Shown: positions 11,243-24,114, counted from the stretch's first letter. The stretch is DNA of 64,000 nt from Clitoria ternatea (GCA_037962975.1 CM075672.1:124048001-124112000); one strand, 5' to 3'. Notes: generated by a model from the sequence alone, not told the origin. Made by a program: numbers and translations.

Positions 11243-13111
11243 AATATCAGCACATAGTCAAAAATGAAAACTCACACAGGCCATCATATGAATCTTCATT
11301 ATAAGCCAATTCAATTATATCCAAGCTATCATATACATCGTATAAGGCATATCCATCTTACTCAAATATTCATACTCATAACATTCTCATTCCAACATAT
11401 TAATCATGTTGAATTCAACTCATCATCATCTTATACACATACATTCATACCTTGCCACAACATATCCACATATTCTCACATATCATCCTCAATAATCATC
11501 AACTTGTCATTTCAATTAAATCAATACATACACACGGTAAGGCAAGCATGAGTATTCAACACATACAACAATCACTATCGGATTTACTCATGCAATTTGA
11601 ATGTTAACTCCTCTCCTACCTCGAGGGAAGAGCCGAACGGTTCCAATGCTCCGAATGCTACATTGCATCACCCGAAATACAATCTACATACCATATGCAA
11701 GAATATTCACATAATTAATAACCATCATAATTTTAAATACTTGCTAGCTTATCATAAAGCTCAACCCTAAGTCCTAGGCTTGCTAAACACCAAGTTATGT
11801 AATTGTATTAGGCTTTGGGAATTCCTTTCCCAAAGTCAAGATCCTCTAGATCTTAAAGGCTAACTAAACCCAATAACATCATCATCTCATCCTTTCCATA
11901 ATACAATCCCATATTACATCAATCCTTCAAACATCATCATTGTCCCTTAGAGTTTAACATAAATTATTCTTGCCTCTTTAAAGCCATCACCAAATTAATA
12001 ACACACATGTTAAATATCACTCATTACATTCAATTTAACCTTTCAAACTACATTATATCCATGTCCCCAAATTCTTAGGGCTAGAGTTTCCATCCAAAAT
12101 CCAACAACATTTACCCATGCTCATTAATCACCACTAATGGCCATCTTTCTTCATTAATATCATTCTCATAATCATTAAAGCTACATTCTATTCACATTTC
12201 ACACTTTCCCCAATTTATTAAAGTTAGGGTTTCACTAAAACCCAACAACACTCATTAATATCCCTTTATTTCTCATCACCATCAAACATTAATCCTAAAT
12301 GCCTCATTAAATGCTTATAAAGGCTCACTTCTAAGCCACCCCACCTTAGGGTTTCCTATATTAATGGCTTCATTCAACACCCCAATAATTTTTCTAACCT
12401 AGGATTGATTCCACACACCACCATTCATCAAAACAACATCTAACTTCCTATCTTAACACTTCAATAACCCAAAACCATCAATAAAAACTATGAGTGGTCA
12501 AAACCATACCTCTCTTCCAAGCTTAAGCTCCAAAATGAAAGTGAGAGGGAGAGGAGAAGAAAGGAGCTTCAATCAACATCATCTCCCTCAATCTTCATAG
12601 AAGAACGAAAATGGAGGGAGGAGGAAGAGGCACCACCATTGGCTTAGGGTTTTGAAGAGAAGAAGAAGTGGAGAAGGAGAAAGGAAGTAAGAGAAGAAGA
12701 AGAAATGTGTTTGCCAATGGAAGCAAGAACCCAACGAAAATAAGGAGAGAAGAATGGGCTTTTTGGTTTTAATTTTTAACTCTTCATTAAAAGTTCATCG
12801 TTTTATAACAAACAGGCTCTCAGTTCGGGCTCAATACATTATCCAAAAATTATTCTGAATATAGATTCAGATTCCCAATAATATTCTTAATAGCCCTGAC
12901 CAACGGCATCTCAATCGGATATACTTGGTCCGACACCCATATTCTATTCGGGTAAAATTTTAACTCCTTAAATCTCAATAAATCATAAATATCCCCAACA
13001 AATCCCAATTCTAGTTATTCCAATATTTCTGGGATGCAAATCCATCCATATACAATTATTTATTATTTATTCCCATCAATTATTCATTTTTATAAAATTC
13101 GGGATGTTACA

Positions 13112-14577
13112 GTAGGCTCCTATGGTTGCTGTTGGGAAGAACTAGACGGTGCCGAGTCAAGGCATGCCAAAAGCCATGTGAACATCTTCTCATGTCGGCT
13201 CAGCGTCTCCCATGTGCTGTGTTACTCCTCTAACACCATTTGTTGGAGAGTCGTTATATGCATACTCTTCTCAGTAAACTCCCTATTCAGGTTCTTAATA
13301 ACCTGAACATAGTCTAGTGGAGGAATTAACGAGGAAGAGCATTGTGAGCAGGACACAAACTCCTTGGTGAGTTCTTTGAGACTGGACATGTTTCCTTTCT
13401 TGTTCTTGCCTTCAATAACCTCTAGGTAAAGAGCGTTGTCATCTGCAGAAGAAAGGGTAGGTGCCTCCCCGTCTAACTCGCCAGTAGTATGTGCAGTGAG
13501 TTATGCCTCTATCTCCTCCCTCCTTGCATTGTAGGCCTCCTGCACATTTCAAATAATAAATATCAATAAACTATATGTTTAAAGTTTAAAATTTTTCAAA
13601 AAGTTTGGTTGAATTTCCCATATTAGAAGAAATCAAAATTTTAACAATCCCTACAAAATAACCAAAAGGAGTCCCAGTACAATTTATAATTGCATCTTAC
13701 AATCAAAACTATAGCCCTAAGTTACTAGCCAAACTCTGATTGAAAATTTGTTAGAGAATCCCACAGGGTCAAGCTGCGAAAACACATATGTTGCGTTTAG
13801 TTCATAAGTTTTTTAAGAAAAATAGAAAATTATTCTTAGAAAAATAAAAAAACTGTTTATTTACAAATTATTTAAATTTTTTTATAGAAAAATAGAAAAC
13901 TGATTTTCTATTTTTTAAGAAAATCAGAAAACTCTTTTAAAATGTTTTCTAAGAAAAGTAAAAAAATAGAAAAGGCGGTAACTGAATTCTAAGATAAGGT
14001 AACTGAATTACAAGATAAACACTATTGTAACCATTTTTATTATGATAATATTTTTATTATTCTTTATAACTATTTTGAAATATATTTAAACACAAACTCA
14101 TTTGCTCTTATTTTAATATTACTTTAAATTTTTGTCATAATTTTTTATGTGATGCATATACTATGCAATATTGTCATAAATAATATACATATATATCTAT
14201 ATATGTTAGACATATCTCAATTAATTTGAATTAAAGAATGTTTGAAAAAATTTAAAAAACTGAGTACACTTGAACAACTTTTTTAGTTTTCTAGTTTTCC
14301 AAATTGAAAAACTGTCACATTATCTAAACGGGTTTTCAAACTTTTTCTAGCTATTCTAGGAAATGAAATTTTTTGAAAACAAGCGGAAAACTTTTCCCAG
14401 AAAACTAGAATAATTTTCTGTAACTAAACGTAGCCATAGGATTCCCATAAAATTTTGCAAAATAAATGTTTCAAAGCATCACATACAATATATAAAAAAT
14501 GTGTTCTATGATTACCTCTTGCAGACGTGAGATCAATTCCATTATCGAAGCAATCTTAACTTCGTCTTTTAAGAGTC
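13112..14577 (-). pseudogene. CACTA-encoded Ptta/En-Spm-type transposon gene, 3' exons
   Basis: On the minus strand two coding exons read through a plausible intron. Exon a (14577-14516) encodes about DSLKDEVKIASIMELISRLQ and ends at a donor AGAG|GTAATC. Exon b (from 13539 leftwards) follows an acceptor GTGCAG|G and encodes EAYNARREEIEA, then a stop, then text like SSADDNALYLEVIEGKNKKG and KSMHITTLQQMVLEE. This resembles the C-terminal part of the Ptta/En_Spm (Transposase_24-like) proteins of plant CACTA elements; that assignment is by recollection of the family. In-frame stops occur near 13502 and 13225. Element A (at 14578) and LTR H (at 13111) cut it on both sides. Confidence 0.6.
13791..14432. 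mobile_element. putative MITE in the CACTA gene intron
   Basis: The stretch is bounded by imperfect inverted ends: TTGCGTTTAGTT at 13791 and, on the opposite strand at 14432, TACGTTTAGTTA. The inside is AT-rich with inverted AGAAAATAG/CTATTTTCT-like blocks and has no coding potential. It lies wholly inside the intron 14515-13540. Length about 640 bp. Superfamily (hAT- or PIF-like) is not decided because no convincing target duplication was found. Confidence 0.45.
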
Positions 14578-15668
14578 TGTAACAACCTAAATTTTAGAGA
14601 AATAAATTTATTGAATGATGATAATTAATTATTTGTGGTCCAATATACATGGGAAAATTAGTTAGACACTAATTATGATTTATTGGTAGATTAAGATTTA
14701 CCGAAATTAAATAATTGAATAGATGGTGTGGGACCCACTAAGTCAAATTGGGTATTTGATGGGCCTAGAATATTTAGAATATTATTGTGGTTATGGTGGT
14801 ATGGTTAAAATAATTTTTGGAGTTGAGGAAACATTTATTTGGACACAGCGTATGATACTAAGCGGCAAAAATACGAGCCAAATGGAATTAAAAGACCTTG
14901 TGTATTGGTGATGATGCTTGTGTTAGCACATATGATGAAGGGCAATGATGTGTGTATGCGTATGTACTTTGCTATAAGTCTTGGTTGATTATGTTATTTG
15001 TATATGTTGCTAGAATGATGGAGTTATGATGATAGTTAGTGTTTTGATGCAAAGCCTAAATGTTGTTATATGCATATGCACATAATCACACACGTATTCC
15101 TATTCATCATTTCGAATGTAAACTCACTCTCCTATGTTGTCTATTTCTCTATAGCTTTGTGATGCAGGACACATAAGGGGTGAGATACACCTTATTTTGG
15201 AACCTTACGTTTTGTTGATAAAGGTATAATAGTTGTATAGGAAGTGCCTTAGCTGGCAATCATTTGAGTTTTGGATTATGCATGTGTTTGATGACAATGA
15301 TGTTGACGTAGATGTGATGTTTGAGCCTAAGTTCATATATATTTGGTCCTATATTCTTTTATGTATACATATGTATATTATAGGCCAATTCTTTTGTAAA
15401 CAATCATGTGAATATTGACAATGATAGCTTGATAGTTGCTTTGATGGCATTGATGCTTATGTTAAAGAACACTTCATGGTGGGATGAAGTATAAGCCTTT
15501 TTAAGTTGAGATTCAATGTTGAGACATGTTTTATTCATGTTTGATGCTTGATTTGAGATGATTGAATTTGATAGAATGAAGGTTTTGATATGTTTGAGAT
15601 GCTCTGTATATGTTTTATACCCTATCAACTTGATTTGAGATGATTGAATTTGAGTGTATCTTGATGAA
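14578..15668 (+). repeat. 5' LTR of element A, truncated
   Basis: Matches 20547-21614 closely, then stops at a shared GTATCTTGATGAA. The 3' copy continues about 700 bp further, including the palindrome array; the 5' copy jumps directly to leader sequence beginning GACTTGGTTGATG. No CA end or canonical tRNA-iMet site follows, so a deletion removed the LTR end and probably part of the primer site. Confidence 0.75.
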
Positions 15669-15988
15669 GACTTGGTTGATGTTATGCACTGATTGCTTAT
15701 AATTAGATCGTATGAATTGTATTTGATTGAGTTATAGATTGATTGGATTGTGATTGCTTGGCATTGAATTGAGATTGATATGCTTGTTTGTCTGAGTCCG
15801 GCCAAGTTCCTTACACTATTTACCTTCAGTGACGAATACGTTGTGATTATGCATTGTGATTGACATTATGATTATGAAATGAGATTTGTTAGTTCATTAG
15901 AGATTGAAACCTTAGTTATGGATTGGAATTGATTGTTTTGTCTAGTATACTCATGTGTGAGCCATGTCTTAATATATAGGCGTCAAAC
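15669..15988 (+). other. element A leader before gag
   Basis: Non-coding. It shares order and partial sequence with the leader of element F (GGCCAAGTTCCTTACACTATTTACC near 15800 against the similar stretch near 49650). It ends with an acceptor-like ATATATAG 9 bases before the gag ATG at 15989. Confidence 0.6.
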
Positions 15989-18900
15989 ATGGCTGGTAGA
16001 CATAACCGTGAAGCTGCTACTATGGCAACTGCTTTAAATCGCTTTGCGGATTTCTTGGAAAGACAAGGCCAACAAAGTGTGGGATAAGGTTCCCAAGGTC
16101 TTGATTGATTTCTCAAGAGGAAACCTTCCGAGTTCCATGGAGGTTATAAGCCTGAGGATACGTATGTATGGGTTAACAATTTGGAAAGGATCTTCACAAG
16201 CTTTGAATGTTCTAAAACTCAAAAGGTTAAGTATACAGTCTTTATGGTCCACGATGAAGCTGAATCATGGTGGCGCCTTACTAGAGGGCGTATGTTAGCT
16301 GCTGAAACCCCATTGACATGGGAGAACTTCAAGATTGAGTTCTTAAAGAAGTATTTTCCATATAGCTATAAGAGTAAGAAGGAGCTTGAGTTCATGGAAC
16401 TTAAGCAAGGTGACATGACCGTGGAGGAGTATGCCTCCAAGTTTGAAGAACTCTGTGCGTTTTATCCCCCTTATCAACAAGAGGGTACTGAGTCGTCGAA
16501 GTGTGTGAAATTCAAGAATGGCTTGAGGCCCAAAATCAAGCAGGCTATGCGACACCAAGAGATTAGAAGCTTCCCTATATTTGTGAACAAGGTTCACATA
16601 TATGAAGAAGATGATGTGGCTCCTTTGAGTTATGGCAAGCATGAACCCAAGTTGAAGGGTCAATCCTTTAGTTTCAAAAGGCACGTTTATTTTAAGAAGA
16701 GGAACTTGGTGGATCCTCCAATGCAGGAGGATGCGGTAGACATAGAGATGGCAAAGGTAACCAAGGTCGTGGCAATGTCCAAGGCCTTACTTGCTTTAAG
16801 TGTGGTGCTAATCACTTAGTAAGAAATTATCCGCAAGATGATGTGGTGTGTTATCAATGCTACCAACCGGGGCATATTCGCCCTAATTGTCCAATAAATA
16901 CAAGAAATGCAAATGTTGATACTCCTACTTGCATGAATCATAAAGCTAACCGTGGAGGCCATGGTGGTTTTGGAGGCCGTGGTCGTGGAAACGGAAATGG
17001 TCATAATGGTGGCCGCAATGGTGGCTATGGTGGAAATCATAATGATGGACGTAATGGTAATGGCCGAGGTAATAGCAATGGCGGAAGAAATGGTAATCAC
17101 AATGGTGGTAATCAACCCCAAGCTGCTGGGAGAGTCTTTGCCCTCACGGGTGAAGAAGCCGCACAAGCAGAAAATCTTGTTCAAAGTAAATGTGAAATTC
17201 TCGGTACCTCTGTATGTGTTATCTTTGATTCTGGTGCTACCCACTCCTTCGTTTCTAAGGATTGTGTTAGGCGTTTGAAAATGCCTGTTTGTATGAGAAA
17301 GGTTCAATAATGGTGACTACACTGACTCGTGGTTGTTTGAGATCGGTAACTCGATGTGAAATTGTCGAGATGACTCTTGAGGGTAGGAAATTTATGATAT
17401 CCCTCGTATGCTTACCTATGAAAGACCTAGATATTATCCTAGGAATGGACTAGTTGTTTGCCAATAAAGTCTTGGTGGATTGTCATAACAAGGCTGTGAT
17501 TTTTCTTACTCTGAATACAGAACGATTTGACCTACAAGGTATCTCTCAACTTCTTGTGATGTTTTGTGTGGTTAATGGGAGTAGTACCTCCCAATCTTAT
17601 AAAATTCCTATTGTTTCTAAATTTCTTGATGTTTTTCCTCATCAGGTTCCTAGTTTGCCTCCTCCACATGAAGTGGAATTCTCCATTGATCTTTTTTCTG
17701 GCGCTGAGCCTGTTTCTAGAGCTCCTTATAAGATGTCTCTTATGGAGTTGTCTGAGCTTAAAAAGCAAGTTAAGGAATTACTCGAAAGAGAATTTATCTA
17801 CCCAAGTGTATCTCCTTGGGGCGCACCTGTGTTGTTAGTGAAAATGAAAGACGGGAGCATGAGATTATGTGTTGACTATCGCTAACTCAACAAATTGACT
17901 ATTAAGAACAAGTATCCTCTTCCTCGCATTGATGATCTCTTAGATCAGTTGAAGGGTGCTGTTGTGTTTTCTAAGATCAATTTACGTTCCGGATATCATC
18001 AAATTAGGGTGAATATCGATGATATTCTAAAAACTACCTTTCAAACACGATATAGCCACTACGAGTATGTGGTGATGCCATTCGGTGTGACAAATGCTCC
18101 TACGATTTTCATGGACTACATGAATCACATCTTCCATGAGTATCTTGACCAATTCGTCATGGTGTTTATTGATGATATTTTGTTGTACTCTAAGAGCCAT
18201 GAAGATCATGAAAGGCATCTTCGCCTTGTGTTGACTATTCTTCGAGAGAAAGAGTTGCACGCCCAACTCTCTAAGTGTGAATTCTGGTTGAATAAAATTT
18301 CATTTCTGGGTCATGTGATCTTTTGTGATGGTGTTGCTGTTGATCCATCAAAGGTTGAAGCTATCATAGATTGGGAAAGACCAACGTCGGTGAAAGAAAT
18401 AAGGAGTTTTCTTGGTCTGGCCGGTTATTACCAAAGATTTATTGAGGGATTTTCCCGTTTATCCTTACCATTGACGAAGTTGACTCGTAAGAATCAACCA
18501 TTCGTGTGGACTCTCGAGTGCAAGAAAAGTTTTCAAGAGTTGAAAATGAGACTTACTACTGCGCCAGTATTGGCTTTGCCTGATTTGCTAGATGAATTTG
18601 TGGTGTATTGTGATGCTTCCAAGCTTGGTCTTGGTTGCATATTGATGCAAAACAAACGTGTAATAACCTATGTGTCAAGATAGTTATGACCGCATGAGGT
18701 TAATTACCCCACACATGATCTTGAATTGGCAGCGATTGTGTTTGCTTTGAAGTTGTGGTGACACTATTTGTATGGTTCAAAGTTTGTTGTCTTTAGTGAT
18801 CACAAAAGCCTTAAGTACTTGTTCGATCAAAAGGAACTTAATATGCGCCAATGGCGATGGATGGAGTTTCTAAAAGGCTATGAGTTTGAGTTGAAGTATC

Positions 18901-20527
18901 ATCCCAGAAAGGCAAATGTGGTTTCCGATGCTTTGAGCTAGAAGTCGTTGCATGTTTCCGCAATGATGGTGAAAGAGATGGAGCTAGTTGAGCAATTTAG
19001 AAACTTGAATGTGGGTGTGGAAATATATACTCCAAAGAAGATGTCCCTTGAGATGTTGAAGGTTGCAAATGTGTTCTTTGAATGTGTAAAAGTGCAACAA
19101 GTGAATGATGAGTATTTGATTGGGATGAAAGGAGCTCAAGCTAATGGGAAGAATTCATTCTTAATGGAAGGTCATGATGGTATTTGGCATGTCAAGGGCC
19201 GAATCTATTTTCCACCTGGTGGTGATTTGAGAAGGTTGGTGCTTGAGGAAGCTCACAAGAGTGTGTTGAGCATTCATCCTGGTTCCACTAAAATGTATCA
19301 GGACTTGAAGAAAAATTTCTGGTGGCCCGGTATGAAGCATGATGTGGTAAATTTTGTTGCATCTTGCCTTATTTGTTAGAAGGCTAAGGTTGAGCATTAA
19401 AGACCTTCTGGTTTGTTGAGACCTTTGGAGATCCCTGTTTGGAAGTGGGATAGTATTGCTATGGACTTTGTTTCTAATTTACCCAGAACCCGTGCTGGAA
19501 ACAATGATATATGGGTGATTGTTGATCGATTGACAAAGTGTGCCTACTTTTTACCGATGAATATGAAGAGTTCGTTAGAGAAATTAGCCCAGTTGTACAT
19601 AAAGGAGATTGTTAGATTGCATGGTATGCCATCTAGCATTGTATCCGACTGTGATCCTCGGCTCACTTCCTGATTTTAAGGAAGCCTACATCAGGAGTTA
19701 GGCTCTAAGTTGAAACTTAGTTCTGCATATCATCCTCAAACCGATGGGCAATCCGAGAGGACTATACAAAGCCTTGAAGATTTGTTAAAGGCTTGTGTTC
19801 GTGAGCATGGTGGTTGTTGGGAGAAGTTTCTTCCGTTGATTGAGTTCACATACAATAACAGTTACCACAACAGCATCTGTATGGCTCCTTATGAGGCACT
19901 TTATGGCAGAAAGTGTAGGACACCTCTATGTTGGTTGGAAAATGGTGAGAATTTGGCTTTAAGGCCGAAGGTTGTTCAGGAAACTACCGAGCAAATTCAA
20001 AAGATACAAGAGAATATGAAAATTGCTCAAAACCAGCAGAAGAGTTATCATGACAAAAGGCATAAACCACTTGAGTTTCAAGTTGGTGATCATGTATTTC
20101 TAAGAGTCTCGCATGATAAAGGAATTGGTCAAGCTTTGAAGAGCAGGAAATTAAGTCCTAAATTCATTGGACCTTATGAGATTCTAGAGCGAATCGGTGA
20201 TGTCGCATCGGATTGCACTCTTTTCGCATCTTGTGAATCTGCACAATGTGTTCTATGTGTCACAGTTGAGGAACTATGTTCATGATCCCTTGCACGTGAT
20301 CCCCGTTGATGATGTTGATGTGCGGGATGACTTGTCCATTCCTCTTGTTTCTGTTTGTAATGTCGAGCATTCCATGAAGAGGTTGCGGAACAAATTAGTA
20401 CCTTAGGTGAAGGAGGCGTGGAAACATGGTAATGTGGAGACGTTCATATGGGAACGTGAAGATGACATACGGGAACGATACCCAAATACGTTTGAATCTG
20501 GTATGTTAAATTTCGAGGACAAAATTT
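15989..20527 (+). pseudogene. gag-pol of element A (broken)
   Basis: ATG at 15989 opens a gag start (MAGRHNREAATM...) that stops at 16085. The gag core (16181-16680), a CCHC knuckle CYQCYQPGHIRPNC (16849), protease DSGATHSF (about 17227), RT with FIDDILLYS (near 18165), RNase H CDASKLGLG (near 18608), integrase zinc region ending CLIC (19379), catalytic core (19440-19760) and a chromodomain-like tail (20350-20500) follow in order. Reading is broken by stops or frame changes near 16085, 16180, 16820, 17308, 17882, 18681, 18762, 18939, 19377, 19397, 19671 and 20404. Non-functional. Confidence 0.9.
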
Positions 20528-20546
20528 CTTTTTATGTGGGGTGGAT
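20528..20546 (+). other. polypurine tract of element A
   Basis: The purine-rich TGTGGGGTGGAT just before the 3' LTR start at 20547 is the expected plus-strand primer of reverse transcription. The same GTGGGGTGGAT precedes the LTR at 58172. Confidence 0.7.
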
Positions 20547-22335
20547 TGTAACAACCTAAATTTTAGAGAAATAAATTTATTGAATGATGATAATTAATTA
20601 TTTACGGTCCAATATACATGGGAAAATTAGTTAGACACTAATTATGATTTATTGGTAGATTAAGATTTACCAAAATTGAATAATTGAATAGATGGTATAG
20701 GACCCACTAAGTCAAATTGGATATTTGATGGGCCTAGAATATTTAGAATATTATTGTGGTTATGGTGGTATGGTTAAAATAATTTTTGGAGTTAAGGAAA
20801 CATTTATTCGGACACAGTGTATGATACTAACCGGCAAAAATACGAGCCAAATGGAATTAAAAGACCTTGTGTATTGGTGATGATGCTTGTGTTAGCCCAT
20901 ATGATGAAGGGCAATGATGTGTGTATGCGTATGTACTTTGCTATAAGTCTTGGTTGATTATGTTATTTGTATATGTTGCTAGAATGGTGGAGTTATGATG
21001 ATAGTTAGTGTTTTGATCCAAAGCCTACATGTTGTTATATGCATATGCACATAATCACACATGTATTCCTATTCGTCATTTCGAATGTAAACTCACTCTC
21101 CTATGTTGTCTATTTCTCTTTAGCTTTGTGATGCAGGACACATAAGGGGTGAGATGCACCTTATTTTAGAACCTTACGTTTTGTTGATGAAGGTATAATA
21201 GTTGTATAGAAAGTGCCTTAGCCGGTAATCATTTGAGTTTTGGATTATGCATGTGTTTGATGACAATGATGTTGACGTCGATGTGATGTTTGAGCCTAAG
21301 TTCATATATATTTGGTCATATATTCTTTTTTGTATACATATGTATAAAATAGGCCAATTCTTTTGTAAACAATCATGTGAATATTGACAATGATAGCTTG
21401 ATAGTTGCTTTGATGACATTGATGCTTATGTTGAAGAACACTTCATGGTGAGATGAAGTATAAGCCTTGTTAAGTTAGGATTCAATGTTGAGACATGTTT
21501 TATTCATGTTTGATGTTTGATTTGAGATGATTGAATTTGATGGAAGGAAGGTTTTGATATGTTTAAGATGCTCTGTATATGTTTTATACCCTATTATGAG
21601 TGTATCTTGATGAAAATGTGTCCCAAAAATCATAGGCATTGCAAGTACTAAGGTTCCAAAAGCATGCTCTTTTGAAAATTAGAAAATGGTGAAACAGGGA
21701 GCCAACCACGACCACTGGCAGGTCCTGCCCTTGGTACCTTTGTCTTACAAGAGTTGGGTGTGCAAACAAAGCCAACCATGGCCAGTGGTGGGCTCTGCCT
21801 TGGAAGTGCATTTTGTTACAAAAAATTGGCCATGGAACAAGTGACAACCACGACCAGTGGTTTGCCACCACTGCCATTGGTTGGTTCTGACTTGGAATGA
21901 GTGTTTCTGGCATTTGGGCAGCAACAACCACGGCCAGTGGTTTGCCACCACTGCCAATGGTTGAGCCTAAATGTTAAATTTTTATGCTTTATGCCATTCT
22001 GGGTTAGGATTCACACTTCTTTACTTTATGACACGTTTATGCAAGTGAATGAACATGTTTTTACTAAACTTTGGCAATCAATTTGAGTACTCTTGGATTT
22101 CTTATTGCATCCACTCTTGCTTCCGAATGAATATATGTGTTCCGTTAAACACTTGCATGGTGATCACGTAATTAACTACCTTAAGTTAATGTTTGTATAA
22201 ATCATCTACCTTCCCATATCTTCATATATGAGATGGGTCTTCAAATGGTCCAGGGTTGGTTGTTAAAGTTTTATTTTTTTGGTGTTCTTCATCCAATGGT
22301 GGTTTAAAATCATGAAAAATTTATCCTACTTTTCA
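20547..22335 (+). repeat. 3' LTR of element A
   Basis: Starts TGTAACAACC. About 1.07 kb matches the 5' LTR, then a section absent from the 5' copy holds an AACCAC/GTGGTT palindrome array and a stretch ending around CATGAAAAATTTATCC (22305-22325) that resembles the last part of LTR F (49431). The canonical CA end is missing; copia-like sequence follows. Confidence 0.75.
21704..21964. repeat. palindrome array, AACCAC..GTGGTT type (element A 3' LTR)
   Basis: AACCACGACCAGTGGTT and variants start at 21704, 21774, 21846 and 21926 (intervals 70, 72 and 80 bp). In the last two units the partner ACCACTGCCATTGGT is centred 20 bp after the first palindrome. Same pair-and-period layout as the other LTR arrays but a different word. 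Confidence 0.8.
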
Positions 22336-22833
22336 TTATCTAAATATTGATACCTTGAACATTATTTATCCGATTAAGGGTGTTCCTTACAAAGTTGACA
22401 CAAGCATTCCCATCGGAATCTGAACCTCCGAATGCTAGTTTGAAATATTCAACCCTCACTAAGTGACAAGAGTGTGAGTAATCTTTTTTCTTTTTGAGTA
22501 GCTGCTTATAAGCATCTTATGCTTTATATATAGGCTCAGGTCTGAATTAATGAGCTCTCCATAAAGATTAGGCTCTTCAGACCCAATAGCTTTATTTTAG
22601 TCCAACTAAAATAAAAACTATCCTTTGGTGGGCTTACTTTATACGTGTGACTCTATAGGTGAAATATCCAGTCATATTAATAATAAACTATTTTATTATT
22701 AATATAAAATAAGAGTGACATCTAGCAATGCATCATTATGTCTGAATATCATCAACATAACCTATAAGTGATGATTATTTTATACATTCATTCCTTTTGT
22801 CACAATATCTAGTTGGGCCCAAGGCATGGTTGT
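22336..22833 (-). mobile_element. Ty1/copia LTR fragment, part 1
   Basis: The reverse complement matches the LTR of copia element G (about 52560-52930), including the conserved stretch CCTATATATAGAGCATGAGATGC and the TATTAATAATAAAATAG region. The left boundary is not clear and no TGTTAG end is visible. Element B inserted at 22833, and the LTR continues at 34737. Confidence 0.7.
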
Positions 22834-24114
22834 TGTAACACCCTCGGTTAGATAAGACAAATCCTTCTGTAGGTTCATCCTATTTAACTGAGAGTGTTAA
22901 CAGTTTTTTAGAAAAAGTGAATATTTTTTTTTAAAAGAGATGGCAGATCAATGGAAGCAAATAGTGAATATATCACATAGTCATTCACAAACTGCAAGTA
23001 ATTGTACTCTTAACAGAATGGGGCACACAGGCACCCTTAAATATTATTTAGTCATCCGTCAATAATCAGCTACTTATATTCTATTTAAGGAGCGTTCTCA
23101 TTTGGTTCAGCATATTGCTGTTCTTCATACTCAGGTTCTTGATTTCCTAATTCCTCTGAAAATTGTCAACAGTAAGGGTGAGTATAACCCAAGACCCTGA
23201 TTGGTTAATCCGGTGCGGACATAATCCAGTTAACAAATAATATCACATAATTCATACAATTAGCATATTTATAATAATCAAGCATGTCGTCATGAAAATG
23301 CATGAATTGAATTTATTATGATTTATCTTTGATTAAGTCTCATGATGCATGTGAGCCCAATAAATCGATTTTTCTTCATCTCATTCTTTGGAATATCTCC
23401 ATTCCAATCATCTAGAGCGATCAGGGTCCGCCCAAGTTCCATATGGTACAAATGAACTCATTGGTTCTCATCATTGATTTAAATATTTTTGGAACTTGGA
23501 TCCCTACGATCATAGTTACACTCCGTCATTTAGTCAAAGTACACTAGAATTGCATCGTCTCACCCGGCTATCAGGCGCGACTCTGATGCCATTGGGTTGC
23601 CGTTCCAGTTGTACTCCCAAGATTCTTCATGGAGATCGAACGTGAGTGTCCTCCACTGTACCAAGTGTATGCTTTATAGGTTTTTCTTCTTCAAAAATAT
23701 TTTCATGATGCGAAATGCATTTATTTTATCAATTGATTCCTTGGGTATCTTATGTATTTCCAGTCTCATCATATTATTCCCAGGTTCTTTGAATTCCATC
23801 AATTATTTAAACATTGTAAGATATCCGTTTATTATCTTAGAAATATATCTATTATATCTTGGTTAAAATTATATTCTTCATAAAGAGTAAAATAATATAT
23901 TCTTTATGTAATTACTCATAATTAAGACGTTAACAATGTTAATAATAATAAAACTAACAATAGTAATAACAATATTAAGATTGATAATAATTAGAATAAT
24001 AATAATAATAGAATGAGAATGATAATAATAATTATAACTTCCCAATAGTTTAAAAAAACGTTTAAGAATAATTTCTAAATGAAAATCCAAGCGAAAAAAA
24101 CTAAAAACATAGTT

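Larger units (their letters stand above)
7706..13111 (-). mobile_element. solo LTR H, 5.4 kb, chromovirus type
   Basis: Ends are TATAACACCCC at 7706 (TG changed to TA) and GGGATGTTACA ending at 13111. A perfect 5-bp target duplication GTAGG flanks it (7701-7705 and 13112-13116). Read on the minus strand its start matches LTRs F and J, including the block near 12905-12945. It contains no primer site, polypurine tract or gag-pol, so it is a solo LTR, and unusually long at 5,406 bp. Modules read along the plus strand are a 72-bp tandem repeat, two blocks of CTCGCTTGAGCGAG-type palindromes separated by an ACTCGG-word block, and a donor-like GAGAGGTATGG on the minus strand at about 12506-12514. 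Confidence 0.88.
14578..22335 (+). mobile_element. element A, decayed chromovirus (Ty3/gypsy)
   Basis: Two LTRs starting TGTAACAACCTAAATTTT (14578 and 20547) flank a gag-pol region on the plus strand. Order is gag, CCHC knuckles, protease, RT, RNase H, integrase, chromodomain-like tail, then a purine-rich tract before the 3' LTR. It inserted into the CACTA gene at 14577. The 5' LTR lacks its last several hundred bases and a recognisable primer site, and the 3' LTR loses its end near 22335, so no target duplication can be tested. By eye the shared ~1.07 kb of the LTRs differs at about 4% of sites. Confidence 0.85.

Noticed and set aside
13112..14577. Host gene with two exons
   Set aside because: Text resembles CACTA-encoded proteins, it has in-frame stops and it is linked to a CACTA terminus by the nested insertions.
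16816..17307. 163-codon minus-strand frame
   Set aside because: Shadow of the gag CCHC/Gly-Asn-rich region of element A on the other strand.
22834..22858. Start of a separate small element
   Set aside because: It is the 3' LTR of element B, shown by the matching LTR at 31101 and the GTTGT duplication.
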